From Fulvia fulva (lineage: Eukaryota > Ascomycota > Dothideomycetes > Mycosphaerellales > Mycosphaerellaceae), in assembly GCF_020509005.1 (NCBI RefSeq), contig NC_063023.1, forward strand, positions 2,294,001-2,358,000: a stretch of 64,000 nucleotides of DNA, in the 5' to 3' direction. The position numbers and the translations under genes are program-made. Every line of letters starts with the position of its first letter. The first letter of the stretch is position 1. This document shows positions 31,797 through 42,368 of the stretch, piece after piece. The notes beneath the pieces are model-generated. The model was not told the DNA's origin and searched no databases. It saw only the letters and a list, made by a program, of their open reading frames with translations.

Positions 31797-32031
31797 TGTT
31801 AAGATGTAGCATCTCAAAGGGAGTCAACAATCAGGAAGTGATCTGGCAGCCTGAGGCATCCACGATGACTCAGCTTGTAGGGAGATACCTTCTCTCCCCT
31901 TTAGCTTAGATAGACATCCAACACAATCAACATATTGGTTCCTGATATATTGCTGCATGCTCGTGCTATTAGTCAGTTGAAGATTGATCTCTTACTCCAC
32001 TCCGCTACTATCTACCCGTACCTATTCAATA
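31797..32031 (+). repeat. Copia 3' LTR
   Basis: 235 bp. Nearly all differences from the 5' LTR fall in the last 30 bp and are CA-to-TA or TG-to-TA, at the edge touching RIP-mutated flank. Confidence 0.92.
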
Positions 32032-32152
32032 GCCTATCGCTTTTAGACCGTATACTATATAAACTAGGCTAGCGGCGATCGTCTTTAGCTACTATAGCGG
32101 CCGCTCTAGATCTACGCGATACGTATAAAGCTGCCGTTCTAAGGGCGATGCC
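32032..32152. mobile_element. Element X, continuation between copia and gypsy C
   Basis: Begins with the second GCCTA target copy and has the same CA/TG-poor texture as 25250-26414. No coding frame can be assigned. Confidence 0.45.
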
Positions 32153-32494
32153 TATTATAGTCTCCCTATAGAGTATTTAGAAGGTAGGGATAGAAGAGCC
32201 TTAGAGTACTTAGAAGTTGTTAAGAAGTGAAAGTCTAGCTTAGTATATAAGCGCTAAGAATCATATACCCCGTAACATTTACTATAGGACCCTAGAAGAA
32301 GCACGTAGAAGACTCGGAACGTAGGGTAGGTTAGAATAAGGTTTTAAGTAAAGCTACTAAGCGCGGCTTCGTACGGGTTAGCCCTATTAATACGGGAACA
32401 CGTACTCGCGAGGGTCGCGTATAAGTATCCGGCCTTCCCTAGGCCTCTCTTACTTTCTTCGTCTTTCGTTTTATATAGCAATTATACTATACCC
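32153..32494 (+). mobile_element. Gypsy C, left part of split 5' LTR (RIP-dead)
   Basis: Aligns by eye with the gypsy A/B LTR from its first base (TATTATAG for TGTCATGG) and breaks at TACCC, where the minus-strand copia was inserted. It carries the short-LTR form, lacking the 27 bp that gypsy A has. Confidence 0.88.
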
Positions 32495-32728
32495 TATTAA
32501 ATAGGTACGAGTTACGTAGTAGTAGAAGACGGCAGATTATACGAAAGACGAAGAAGGACCTAATAGGATAGCGTGTATCTATATATAGTATCGCCGGTAT
32601 TAGTATAGGTAGATACTAGGTGTCCGGATGTTTACTAGCCTATAGGCTAGTAAACCCTAGTCACGTGATCTAGTTATATAACACACCTACACCTATATAC
32701 TTGTCCTACGGCCTATATGTTCTTAACA
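32495..32728 (-). repeat. RIP-dead copia 3' LTR
   Basis: 234 bp, same family as 26061-26294 and 48938-49171. Confidence 0.85.
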
Positions 32729-34678
32729 CTCCTACTTAGGCTATATGGTCTCCTACAATCCCTTTACGTAAGCTAGAGCTGCCTTATAAAGTTTTAGAAC
32801 TACTAGCTATTAAGGGGCTTTATTAACCTATTAGTAGCTATGTCCTTTATATAGTAGTAGTCCACTATAATCTTCTTCTACTAGTAGAGATGTCTAACAT
32901 AGTTATATACAACGTTAATATGCTTTGACCTTTTATATATATAGGTATCTTTAATAAGTGTCAAAGCGGCTTAGTTATTACCTATAAGCTTAACTAGCCT
33001 TAGCTCGTTAATAGTGCCCTTACTTGCCCTTATACTTAGCTAGAAAGAGCTCTTTCCTACTAGTTCTAGGCACCCTATTTCCCTAAGGACAGTAGTAAGA
33101 AATTATGACTACTTTACGGCTACCTTTATAGCTATAAACTTAGCTTCTATTATTAATGTTGTAATAGACTTCTACTTCCTACTTATCTAGGATATAGGTG
33201 ATCTATAAAGGAACTATACGTATCCTAGAATTAAGACTCTATCTACTTTGTCTATAGCGTAGTTAGAGTCCGAGTATCCCTAGAGATTGCCCCCTCCCTT
33301 TCTATATATAAGACCTAGGTCTAGGTACGACCGTAGGTATCGGGAGAGCTTCTTTAAAGCCTTTATATACTACTACGAGGGATTAGTAATATATAAGCTA
33401 ATTCTTCTAAGGGGGAATACTAAGTCTAGCCTTGTTATTATCATTAGCTATATCTAGGTACTATTATAGCTCTAGTAATCCTGTTTGTTACACCTCTTAT
33501 CTATAGGTGCCGTAGGTACTAAATGCTCGTAGCTCTCTATAGGTAAGTAGGTTAGCGTAGCCTTCTCTCTAGCTATATTCATCTTAGCTAAGTTAGCGTA
33601 GATATAGTGTCCTTAATTAAGCTTTAAAGTGCCTTAGGACCTATCTCTTATAATCCTTATTCTAAGGATCTTTATAGGTTCAATAAGATCTTTAATCTTA
33701 AACACTTTTCTAAGCTTAGCCTTAAACTACTGAACATCTAATAGCTTTAGAGCTACAATAGGTATGTTATCTATATAGGTAAGGACTATAAGGTCTCTAT
33801 CCGTATAGATAAGTAGGTATAGATCTACCTAGGACTAGGTAAATCTAATCTTCTCTAGCTTCGTAATATAGAGCTTGTTCTAGTCTCTAGCTGCTTCCTT
33901 AAGCCTATAAAGGCTTCGTAGGACCTTGAATACTATGTTTAGAGGTGCTTCAACTCCTCGGGGTAGGATTATATAGATGTCTTTAAGGAGGCTACTTTAG
34001 GTAAAAGCATTATTCACATCTACTAGGTGTATCTCGAGATCTCTCTTACACACTACTGCTATAAATACTCGAAGAGTATTATGTCTAATAGTAGGTATAA
34101 AGGTCTCTTCGAAGTCAACCCTATATTTCTATAAAAACCCTCTTATAACTAGTCTTGCCTTGAACTTCTTAATAGCTCTACTAATTATTCTTTTTATATT
34201 AAAGACCTACCTAGAAGTAATTAGATTCGTACCCTTTAGCGGTACAACTACTTCCTAGGTGTTGTTGCTTACTAAGGTAATAAGTTCGTTCTCGATTACC
34301 TCTCTCTATATATATCCCTATTCGGGGTCTCCTATAGCTACCTTATAGGACTTTGGGATTAGCACTTCCTGCTAATAGGCTATAGCCTGCCTAATAGTAG
34401 CAAATGTATGTTCTTCTACGTTGTTTAGAATCTCCTCTACCTAGCTTATTGTAGGGTCTAGATAGAACATCTAGGCGATAAGAGCCTTATAGTGTTTAGC
34501 CTTATACTCTTTAGAGTTATTATCTCCGTCCCTCCTTAACCTCTTGTTGCCTATAACCTAAGGTAGCGCTAGGTGTTCGGATAGGTCGAACTGAACGACA
34601 TCTTCTTTTTCTTTTATTAGAGTACCCTAATCTCTAAACTTCTAGTATTCCCTAATGTCCTTTAGGGGAGGGGGAGGT

Positions 34679-34692
34679 TATATAGATAGCGG
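34679..34692. repeat. Target-site duplication of the nested LINE, left copy
   Basis: TATATAGATAGCGG occurs here and at 45828-45841, flanking the LINE. Confidence 0.8.
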
Positions 34693-36230
34693 ATTAACTT
34701 CGTACAACCTGAAAAAAAAACGCTTATCGATCTCTACGCCAAAATAAGACATATTCGAAAGCTCTTATCAAGGCTATTCTAACGATATATAAAGCAGGCC
34801 ACTGCCCCTAGGACTAAGGGAGTTCTACCTCATTCAATCTAGACAGCTTAAAGCTCTCTTCACCCTGTTTCTTTAGCTCCAAACGCCGCGGAGGTGCCTA
34901 GCTACATTAGGCAACTCCTAGGCAATAGTAGCCTAGGCTACGGTACTAACGGCGCCTACGGCCCTATAGGCGAAGCCCCCCTAAGACAACTAGTAGCAAC
35001 TTATAGAGGACGCAAAAAGTATAGAAACTAACGATCAGCTCCCTTACCGGTCTCTATAGGTAATGATCACTTAGCTACGTACGGCGCTTGTACTGTCGTA
35101 TTACCGAGGGCAACAAGAAATAAGGACGACGTCCTAGGCGATTAGTAAGGCCACCCGGAATTAACACCCCTATAGCTAGGCATCGGTCGCGGCATCGATA
35201 CTAGGCCCCCGCCTAACGCACGATGTAGTTACGATCCGTATTGTAGTAAAGGAAGACTAGGCCGAAGTTGCGAAGCTATCGAATAAGGAGCTCGCCTAAC
35301 GAATTAACTAACTAGGGGTGGTCGTAGTGAACTAATAGTCTAACGGCACTCTATAGATCTATACTAGCTCTACTACTACTAGGAGGCACCTAGAGGTATA
35401 GCTATAGTAGGCATCTAAGGTTACGGCATTAGCGAAGGTCTTAACGAAACAATTTACGATCCTAGTCCACGATATGCCTAAGGAGTTTGACCCAACTAAC
35501 TAGGGTCACCTACGCGCTCTCTAAGAGGACAACCCGGTCACTCTTAACTCTCTAATCTAGAAGGCGACTTGGCTCTATAGGAAATGGCTAGAAGGTAAGA
35601 AGGCCTCGGCGCTAATAGTATAGCTATAAGACGCGAAAGCGGCGGATCTAGCGATAGAACAAGGCCTAGTCTAGCAATATAGCCTTAAGATAGTAGAAAA
35701 GCACTCCTTATCCTTTCGTGTCCTCTAATGCTTCAAATACTAACAGTATAGACACCAAACCTACACGTGTACAAACAAGTAGGCCTACTCGAACTATATA
35801 GGAGACTATATATCTAGGGACTATACATCGACTACGAGACGGTACGCGAACTATCCGGGGCACTACCTATCGTATAGTACGGAATGCCTATAGCGGAAAC
35901 TAGCGAAAAACAAGGCAATCATAAACAGAACCGTCGCCCTAAGATTCTACGGCGACCGTAAGGCTAGCGTATACCGGAACTAACTAGCGGCGGTCGGGTA
36001 TAAGCGCCCTAGGGCCGAGAACGATATAAAGGATACGTAACCTAGGGCGTACGGGAGGCCACGTGCTCTACTAGCTACGGCGAGGGAATCTAACTAGGCC
36101 CGGCTCCCCTTTAGTATATAGCCGATAGGCGTAGACTAGGACGTATAGGGCAGTAGGACATAGGACGATATAGAGGAAATGATTGTCGATGCCGATAACT
36201 AGCCTCGACACGCTTAGCATTATCTAGTAT

Positions 36231-36673
36231 TGTCATGGTCTCCCCACAGAGTGTACAGAAGATGGGGACAGAAGAGTCTCAGAGCGCTCAGAAGTCGTCA
36301 AGAAGTGACAGTCCAGCTTGGTGTGTGAACGCCAAGAATCACATGCCCCGCAACATTCACTACGGGACCCAGCCCTCCAGATTCACCCCTCTACCAAACC
36401 TTGAAGCACGTGGAAGACTCGGATCGTAGGGCAGGTTGGAATAAGGTTTTGAGCAAAGCTGCTGAGCGCGGCTTCGCACGGGTTAGCCCTGTTAATGCGG
36501 GGACACGCACTCGCGAGGGTCGTGTATAAATATCTGGCCTTCCCCAGGCCTCTCTTGCTTTCTTCGTCTTTTGTTTTGTGTAGCAATCATACCATACCCT
36601 TTTGCATCTGCACTTCGCACCTGCATTCTCGCTTTCACCCTTGTATCTCATAGGCCAGGCTCTCGCCCTGACA
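36231..36673 (+). repeat. Gypsy A 5' LTR
   Basis: 443 bp, long form that contains the 27-bp segment absent from B and C. Confidence 0.92.
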
Positions 36674-36715
36674 TCACAAAAGACCAACAAACCGTCAACC
36701 ACTCGAGTCATCCTC

Positions 36716-39700
36716 ATGGGTGACCACGCCACCGATAGAGGTGTCAACCTCGACAACCAAGACACTCCATTCCACTTCAGTGAGTGGACTGACATCCCCT
36801 TCTCGAACGCCGCTGCCTTCGGTGCCTAGGCAAACGCCAACCCCGACACCGCCTACGCTCTCATCAACCGCACCGTCTCCTCTTTCCGCGAGACCGCCCA
36901 GCAGGTCGAGCAAGCAAACAACCAAGCAACATACCTTCAAGGTATTGTGAACACCTTCCAGAACCTCGCCCCGCACGCCGACGACAACCGCCGCCAGCAC
37001 TTCTCCAAGAAGGTCAACGACCCAGACGAGTTCGACGGCAACAAGAGCAAGTTTGAGGCATTTGAGACACAGCTCACCATCAAGCTGTTGGCTAATGCCG
37101 ACCACTTTCCGCAAGAGAAGGACAAAGTCACGTACGTCTTCTCCCTCCTTCGGGGAGACGCCGCGGCTCAGGTACAACACTACATCGACAACGCCACGCA
37201 GACTATCGGCTGCCCGGACGTCCTCACCTTGATGCAGGACCTCCGTGCTGCCTTTGGTGATCCAGACCGTAGAGCCACCGCCCAGAACGCCATCCACAAC
37301 CTCCTCCAGAAGAACAAGAGCTTCGCCGAGTACCTCGCGGCCTTCAACCGCGACATCGGGTTCACCGGCTACAACGAAGAGACCAAGAAGAGCACTCTCC
37401 GCCGTGGTTTGTCAGCAGAGCTTCTTCGAGCCCTCGAGGACAAGGACGTCGGTGCTATGAGCTTCCGTGAGCTCGTCGAGACCTGCCAGCGCCTCGACTC
37501 CAACATGAAACACACCGCCTCTCTCCTCGCTTCCCGTTCTCAAGGTCGTCAGCCTCGTGGTCCCGGAAGCCACTTCGCTGCTCCACTAGGCGCCGCCGCT
37601 CCTACGGCTCTCCCTCCCGTCTCTGTAGGTGACGCTATGGATCTCAGCGCTGGTGCCGCCGTCCCTCGAGTCCAGGGCCTCGTCAACGGTAAGCTCACTC
37701 CCGAAGAGAAGCTTCGCCGTCGCCAGGCCGGACTCTGCACCTACTGCGGCGGTCCAGGCCACATCGCAGCCAACTGTCCGCAGCTCGCTGCCCGTAACGC
37801 CCGCAACCCGGTTCGCGGCGCTGTCGGCGCTATCGAGCCTGCTCCTGCTGCTCCCGCTGAGCAGGAAAAAAGCCTAGGTCTTCCTCATCGACGCGATGAA
37901 GACCAAGAACAACGTTTACCGAAAGTGAAGAGAGGAAAGAAGTTGAGGATCAATACAGCACAGCTAGACCTGTACGACGAGACGGGCAAGGACCACGCTT
38001 GCAAACCGTTCGTCACGAATGCAAATATCGGCTCAAAGAAACTCTCTTCTTCCAATCTCACTCTCATGGACACTGGCGCACTAGGCGAGTCTTTTATGGA
38101 CTATAAACTCGCGACCTCTCTCAACCTCGAACCCCAGGAACTGAAGTACCCTCGCACCCTTGAACTCTTTGACGGCACGGAGACTACCACTGGTAAGATT
38201 ACTCATGTTGTACACACGTCAATCACCCTCGGAGGCAAGCGTATGTCGATCACCAGCTTCCTTACGTCCCTACCGCATCAGAAGTTTATCCTCGGCCTCC
38301 CCTGGTTCAGACGACACCGACCTATCATCGACTGGACTTCCCTTACTGTCAGCTTCCCTCCAGAAGTTCCTCCGGCACCTCCGCCTTCTCCGCCGCCTCA
38401 GCGCGGTCCTGAGTATACCAAGATCTTCCAGGTGAACGCCGCTGCCTTCACCACTGCTGCTAAGCAGCCCAAAGCTCAAGTCTTCGCCGCCTCTCTCCGC
38501 GATATCGACATCGCCCTCGAGAAGCTCGACAAGAAGCGTACACCTACCGACCCTGCTACGAAGGTCCCTCCTTGGGCACACCACATCCTCCACGTATTCG
38601 ATGCTAAAGCCGCAGACGAGCTACCTCCTCATCGCCCTCACGACCACAAGATTGAGCTAGAAGAAGGTGCAGAGACACCGTTCGGACCGTTATATTCCAT
38701 GTCCCGAGAAGAGCTTATCGTCCTCAAGAGATACCTCGAAGAGAACCTAAAGAAGGGGTTCATTCGAGCGAGCCGTTCCAGCGCTGGCAGTCCCGTCATG
38801 TTCGTCAAGAAGCCCGGCGGTGGTCTACGCTTCTGCGTAGACTACCGAGGCTTGAACGCTGTTACAAAGAAGAACCGCTACCCAATACCGTTGATTCAGG
38901 AGACGCTCGAGCGCCTCTCTAAGGCCAAGTACTTCACCAAGCTCGATGTCATCGCTGCGTTCAACAAGTTACGAATGGCAGAAGGACACGAGTATCTCAC
39001 AGCCTTCCGTACTCGCTACGGGCTGTTCGAGTCGCTCGTTATGCCCTTCGGCGTTTGTAACGGGCCTAGTACCTTCCAGAACTTCATTAACGACATCCTT
39101 CAGGAGTTCCTCGATCAGTTCTGCACTGCCTACATCGACGACATCCTAGTCTACAGCGAGACCAAGGAGGAGCACCGCGAGCACGTCTGTAAGGTCCTTC
39201 AGAAGCTCGCAGACGCCGGCTTGCAGCTCGACATCGACAAGTGCGAGTTTGAGAAGACCGAAGTCAAGTTCCTTGGTTTGATCATTACCGCAGACGGCAT
39301 CAAGATGGACCAAGAGAAGATCGACGCTATCGTCGAATGGGATGCTCCTACGAACGTCAAAGAGGTCCAGGGTTTCCTAGGCTTTGCCAACTTCTACCGC
39401 CGCTTCATCCACGCATTTTCGGGCGTGGTACGCCCTTTGACGAAGCTCACGCGCAAGGGTGAGAAGTTCGCCTGGACCGACGAATGCCAGGAGGCTTTTG
39501 ACTTGCTCAAAGCGAAGTTTGTTGAGAACCCGCTTCTACGGCACTTCGATTTCGAACTGGAGACCCGTGTAGAGACCGACGCATCCGACGGCGTGGTGGG
39601 CGGTGTCCTGCTACAACGCCGCTCGCCTGAATCCCCCTGGTTACCTGTCGCCTTCCTCTCCAAGAAGATGACCGCCACGGAGTGTAACTACGAGATCTAC

Positions 39701-41986
39701 GACAAGGAGCTTCTCGCCATCGTCAAAGCTTTCGAAGAGTGGCGCCCCGAGCTCGAAGGCTCTGCTATGCCCGTCCAAGTAAGCTCCGACCATAAGAACC
39801 TCGTCTACTTTATGAAGAGCAAGCTGCTCAATCGTCGCCAGGCCCGCTGGAGCGAGTTCCTCTCCCGGTTCAACTTCGTGATCTCGTACACGCCCGGCAA
39901 GGCCAACTCGATGGCCGACGCCCTTACCCGCCGCCCTGGTGACTCTCCAGTTGATCGAAGAGGGGGCCGGCAAATCGCAGGGCAACAAGTCATCAAAGAG
40001 CACAACCTCTCTTCCGAGCTTCGAGAGTACCTATCGAACGGCCAGCCTACGCTCGCCGCTTCCTTTGCTACTCTCGTGCTCGCTCCTGCCTACCTTGACG
40101 AGAGTGACGATGAATCCGAGCCTGAAGAATACGCCTCGGACGCTGAGGACTTGAACGACGATGAAGAGGGCTCAGTAACGACCGACGGCTCATCCGAATC
40201 AGACTTTGAGGGGTTTGATAATGAGGAGCAGCCCGAAGGCATCATGGCACGAGTACGAACAGCGTACGATGCCGACATAGACGCCCAAGAGTTAGTTCAG
40301 GCCCTTGAATCTGGCGCGAGGACATTCCCGGGCTTCTCGCTGTCCGAGTGCGAGCTCCAGGGAGGTGTCGTCTACTTCCGTAAGAAGCTTTACGTACCGC
40401 AGCCCGAAGGCTCTAATATCCGAGCTGAGATTCTTCAAATCATCCACGACTCCGCCTCTGGGGGTCACCCAGGCGTAGCCAAGACCCACAAGCTCCTCGC
40501 TAGGTATTACTGGTGGCCGCATTCCTGGAAGGACGTCCGCCGCTACGTGCTGAACTGCGCTGCTTGCCGAAGAGCCAAAGCTAACCGCCACCGTCCCCAC
40601 GGTCTCTTGCACCCTCTCCCGGCTCCTGATCGTCCGTGGAAGCACATCACTATGGACTTTATCACCGATCTTCCTCACGGCAAGACCTTTAGCGGCGTGA
40701 AAGCAAAGGCCCTTCTAGTGATCGTGGACCGTCACTCTAAGGACCGGTACATGATCCCGTGCTGGAGCATGACCGCAAAGGAGACTACTCGCTTGTTCTA
40801 CGAATTCGTCTGGCGCTTTCAAGGCCTCCCGGATAGCATCACCTCTGACAGAGGCACCCAGTTCATCTCGCACTTCTGGAAGCGTCTGTGTGCTATCCTA
40901 GGCATCAAGCATAACCTCTCGACCAGTTTTCAGCCACAGACCGACGGCCAGACCGAAATTACGAACGCTATCCTCGAGCAGGTCCTTCGTTGCTTCGTCG
41001 ACTACCACCAGAAGGATTGGCCTCAGCATATCCCTGCGGTGGAGTTCGCTACTCGTAACTGGGACTCGGAGACTACTGGCTACTCTCCCTTCTATACTAC
41101 GAGAGGTTACCACCCTCGTACAGGCATGGAACCAGAAGAACCTCTCCCGCCTACCGAAGACGCAAACGAGCAAGCAGCAGACGAGTTCGCTACTATGCTC
41201 TCACAGATCCATGAAGAAGTTCACGACGAGATGGTGTACGCACAAGCAATCTACGAGGATCAAGCCAATCGTCGTCGCCAGCCAGCTCCCGACTACCAAG
41301 TAGGCGATATGGTCTACCTCAACTCCAAGAACATCAAGACAGACCGCCCCTCCAAGAAGCTGAACTGGAAGAACCTAGGTCCTTTTGAGATCACCGAGCG
41401 TATCAGTTCACACGCCTACCGTCTAGCTCTTCCTGCGAACATAAAGATCCACGACGTCTTCCATCCCGTACGCCTTCGGCCGTCGGCTGAGGACCCATTC
41501 CCGAACCAAAACCAAGACATGCCAGGTCCTCCCGATGAAGTAGAAGTCGACGAGCCTGTTAACCTACCTTCTGACGACTATGCCGTCCGCAAGATCCGGG
41601 GAATCCGCGTAGAGCCCAACGACGTTGAAGGACTACCGCCGATCAAGTATGAAGTCGAATGGCAAGGTTGCCCTGAGTGGGATACCTCATGGGAACCTAT
41701 CCAACATATCATCTTCAATCGTCAAGCAATCGAAGAATACCACGCCCGCGCAGACGGCCTAGAAGTCAACATCGGCAGGCTCTTCGAATCTGAGCTCTTC
41801 GACGGGGCTTACCAATGGTGTATCGACCATGACATTAGGCCTAGGCCTAGTACTGAAGCTGAACATCCTCGATATGTGGAACTACTACGGCTTCGTAGGA
41901 ACTCAGCTTTGTTCGGGGGGGCTACTGTCATGGTCTCCCTACAGAGTGTACAGAAGGTGGGGACAGAAGAGCCTCAGAGCGCTTAG
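36716..41986 (+). pseudogene. Gypsy A Gag-Pol with a single nonsense codon
   Basis: The frame starts at ATG 36716 (MGDHATDRGVN) and is open to 41986 except for TAG at 36827-36829, codon 38, where gypsy B has TGG (Trp). Downstream everything is intact: zinc knuckle CTYCGGPGHIAANC (about 341), protease DTGA (about 452), RT YIDD (about 806), RNase H TDASD (about 954), integrase with HHCC and DDE residues (MDFITD, TSDRGTQF, NAILEQVL), and a C-terminal chromodomain (about 1623-1690, with YEVEWQGCPEWDTSWEP). Gag and Pol are in one frame. The frame ends inside the 3' LTR, because CAG has become TAG. The two changes are RIP-type. Confidence 0.9.
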
Positions 41987-42368
41987 AAGTCGTTAAGAAG
42001 TGACAGTCCAGCTTGGTGTGTGAGCGCTAAGAATCACATGCCCCGCAACATTCACTACGGGACCCAGCCCTCCAAATTCACCCCTCTACCAAACCTTGAA
42101 GCACGTGGAAGACTCGGAACGTAGGGCAGGTTGGAATAAGGTTTTGAGCAAAGCTGCTGAGCGCGGCTTCGCACGGGTTAGCCCTGTTAATGCGGGGACA
42201 CGCACTCGCGAGGGTCGCGTATAAATATCTGGCCTTCCCTAGGCCTCTCTTGCTTTCTTCGTCTTTTGTTTTGTGTAGCAATCATACCATACCCTTTTGC
42301 ATCTGCACTTCGCACCTGCATTCTCGCTTTTACCCTTGCATCTCACAGGCCAGGCTCTCGCCCTGACA
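41926..42368 (+). repeat. Gypsy A 3' LTR
   Basis: 443 bp. Several CA-to-TA changes relative to the 5' LTR are clustered in the first 100 bp. Confidence 0.92.

Larger units (their letters stand above)
26415..32031 (+). mobile_element. Nearly intact Ty1/copia retrotransposon
   Basis: It has two 235-bp LTRs (26415-26649 and 31797-32031) that start TGTTAAGAT and end TTCAACA/TTCAATA, and a 5-bp target duplication GCCTA (26410-26414, 32032-32036). Domain order is Gag, protease, integrase, reverse transcriptase, RNase H, the copia order. The body is normal in CA/TG content, unlike the RIP-mutated DNA on both sides. The coding region is broken by one frameshift and one TAG. Confidence 0.95.
36231..42368 (+). 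mobile_element. Ty3/gypsy chromovirus 'A', nearly pristine
   Basis: 443-bp LTRs (36231-36673 and 41926-42368), TG..CA ends, target duplication AGTAT (36226-36230, 42369-42373). A polypurine tract with seven G (41915-41921) precedes the 3' LTR. It lies inside the LINE, near the start of ORF2. The LTRs differ at roughly a dozen places, mostly transitions. It is almost identical in protein to gypsy B. Confidence 0.95.

Noticed and set aside
32729..36230. AT-biased stretches considered as a possible CRISPR array or satellite
   Set aside because: No regular spacing or repeated unit; the TA-richness is explained by RIP of copia and LINE sequence, in which RT and zinc-knuckle remnants are readable.
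37180..41173. Many long antisense open frames inside gypsy A (and mirrored ones in gypsy B)
   Set aside because: They are shadows of the GC-rich Gag-Pol frame, appear identically in both copies, and have no motifs.
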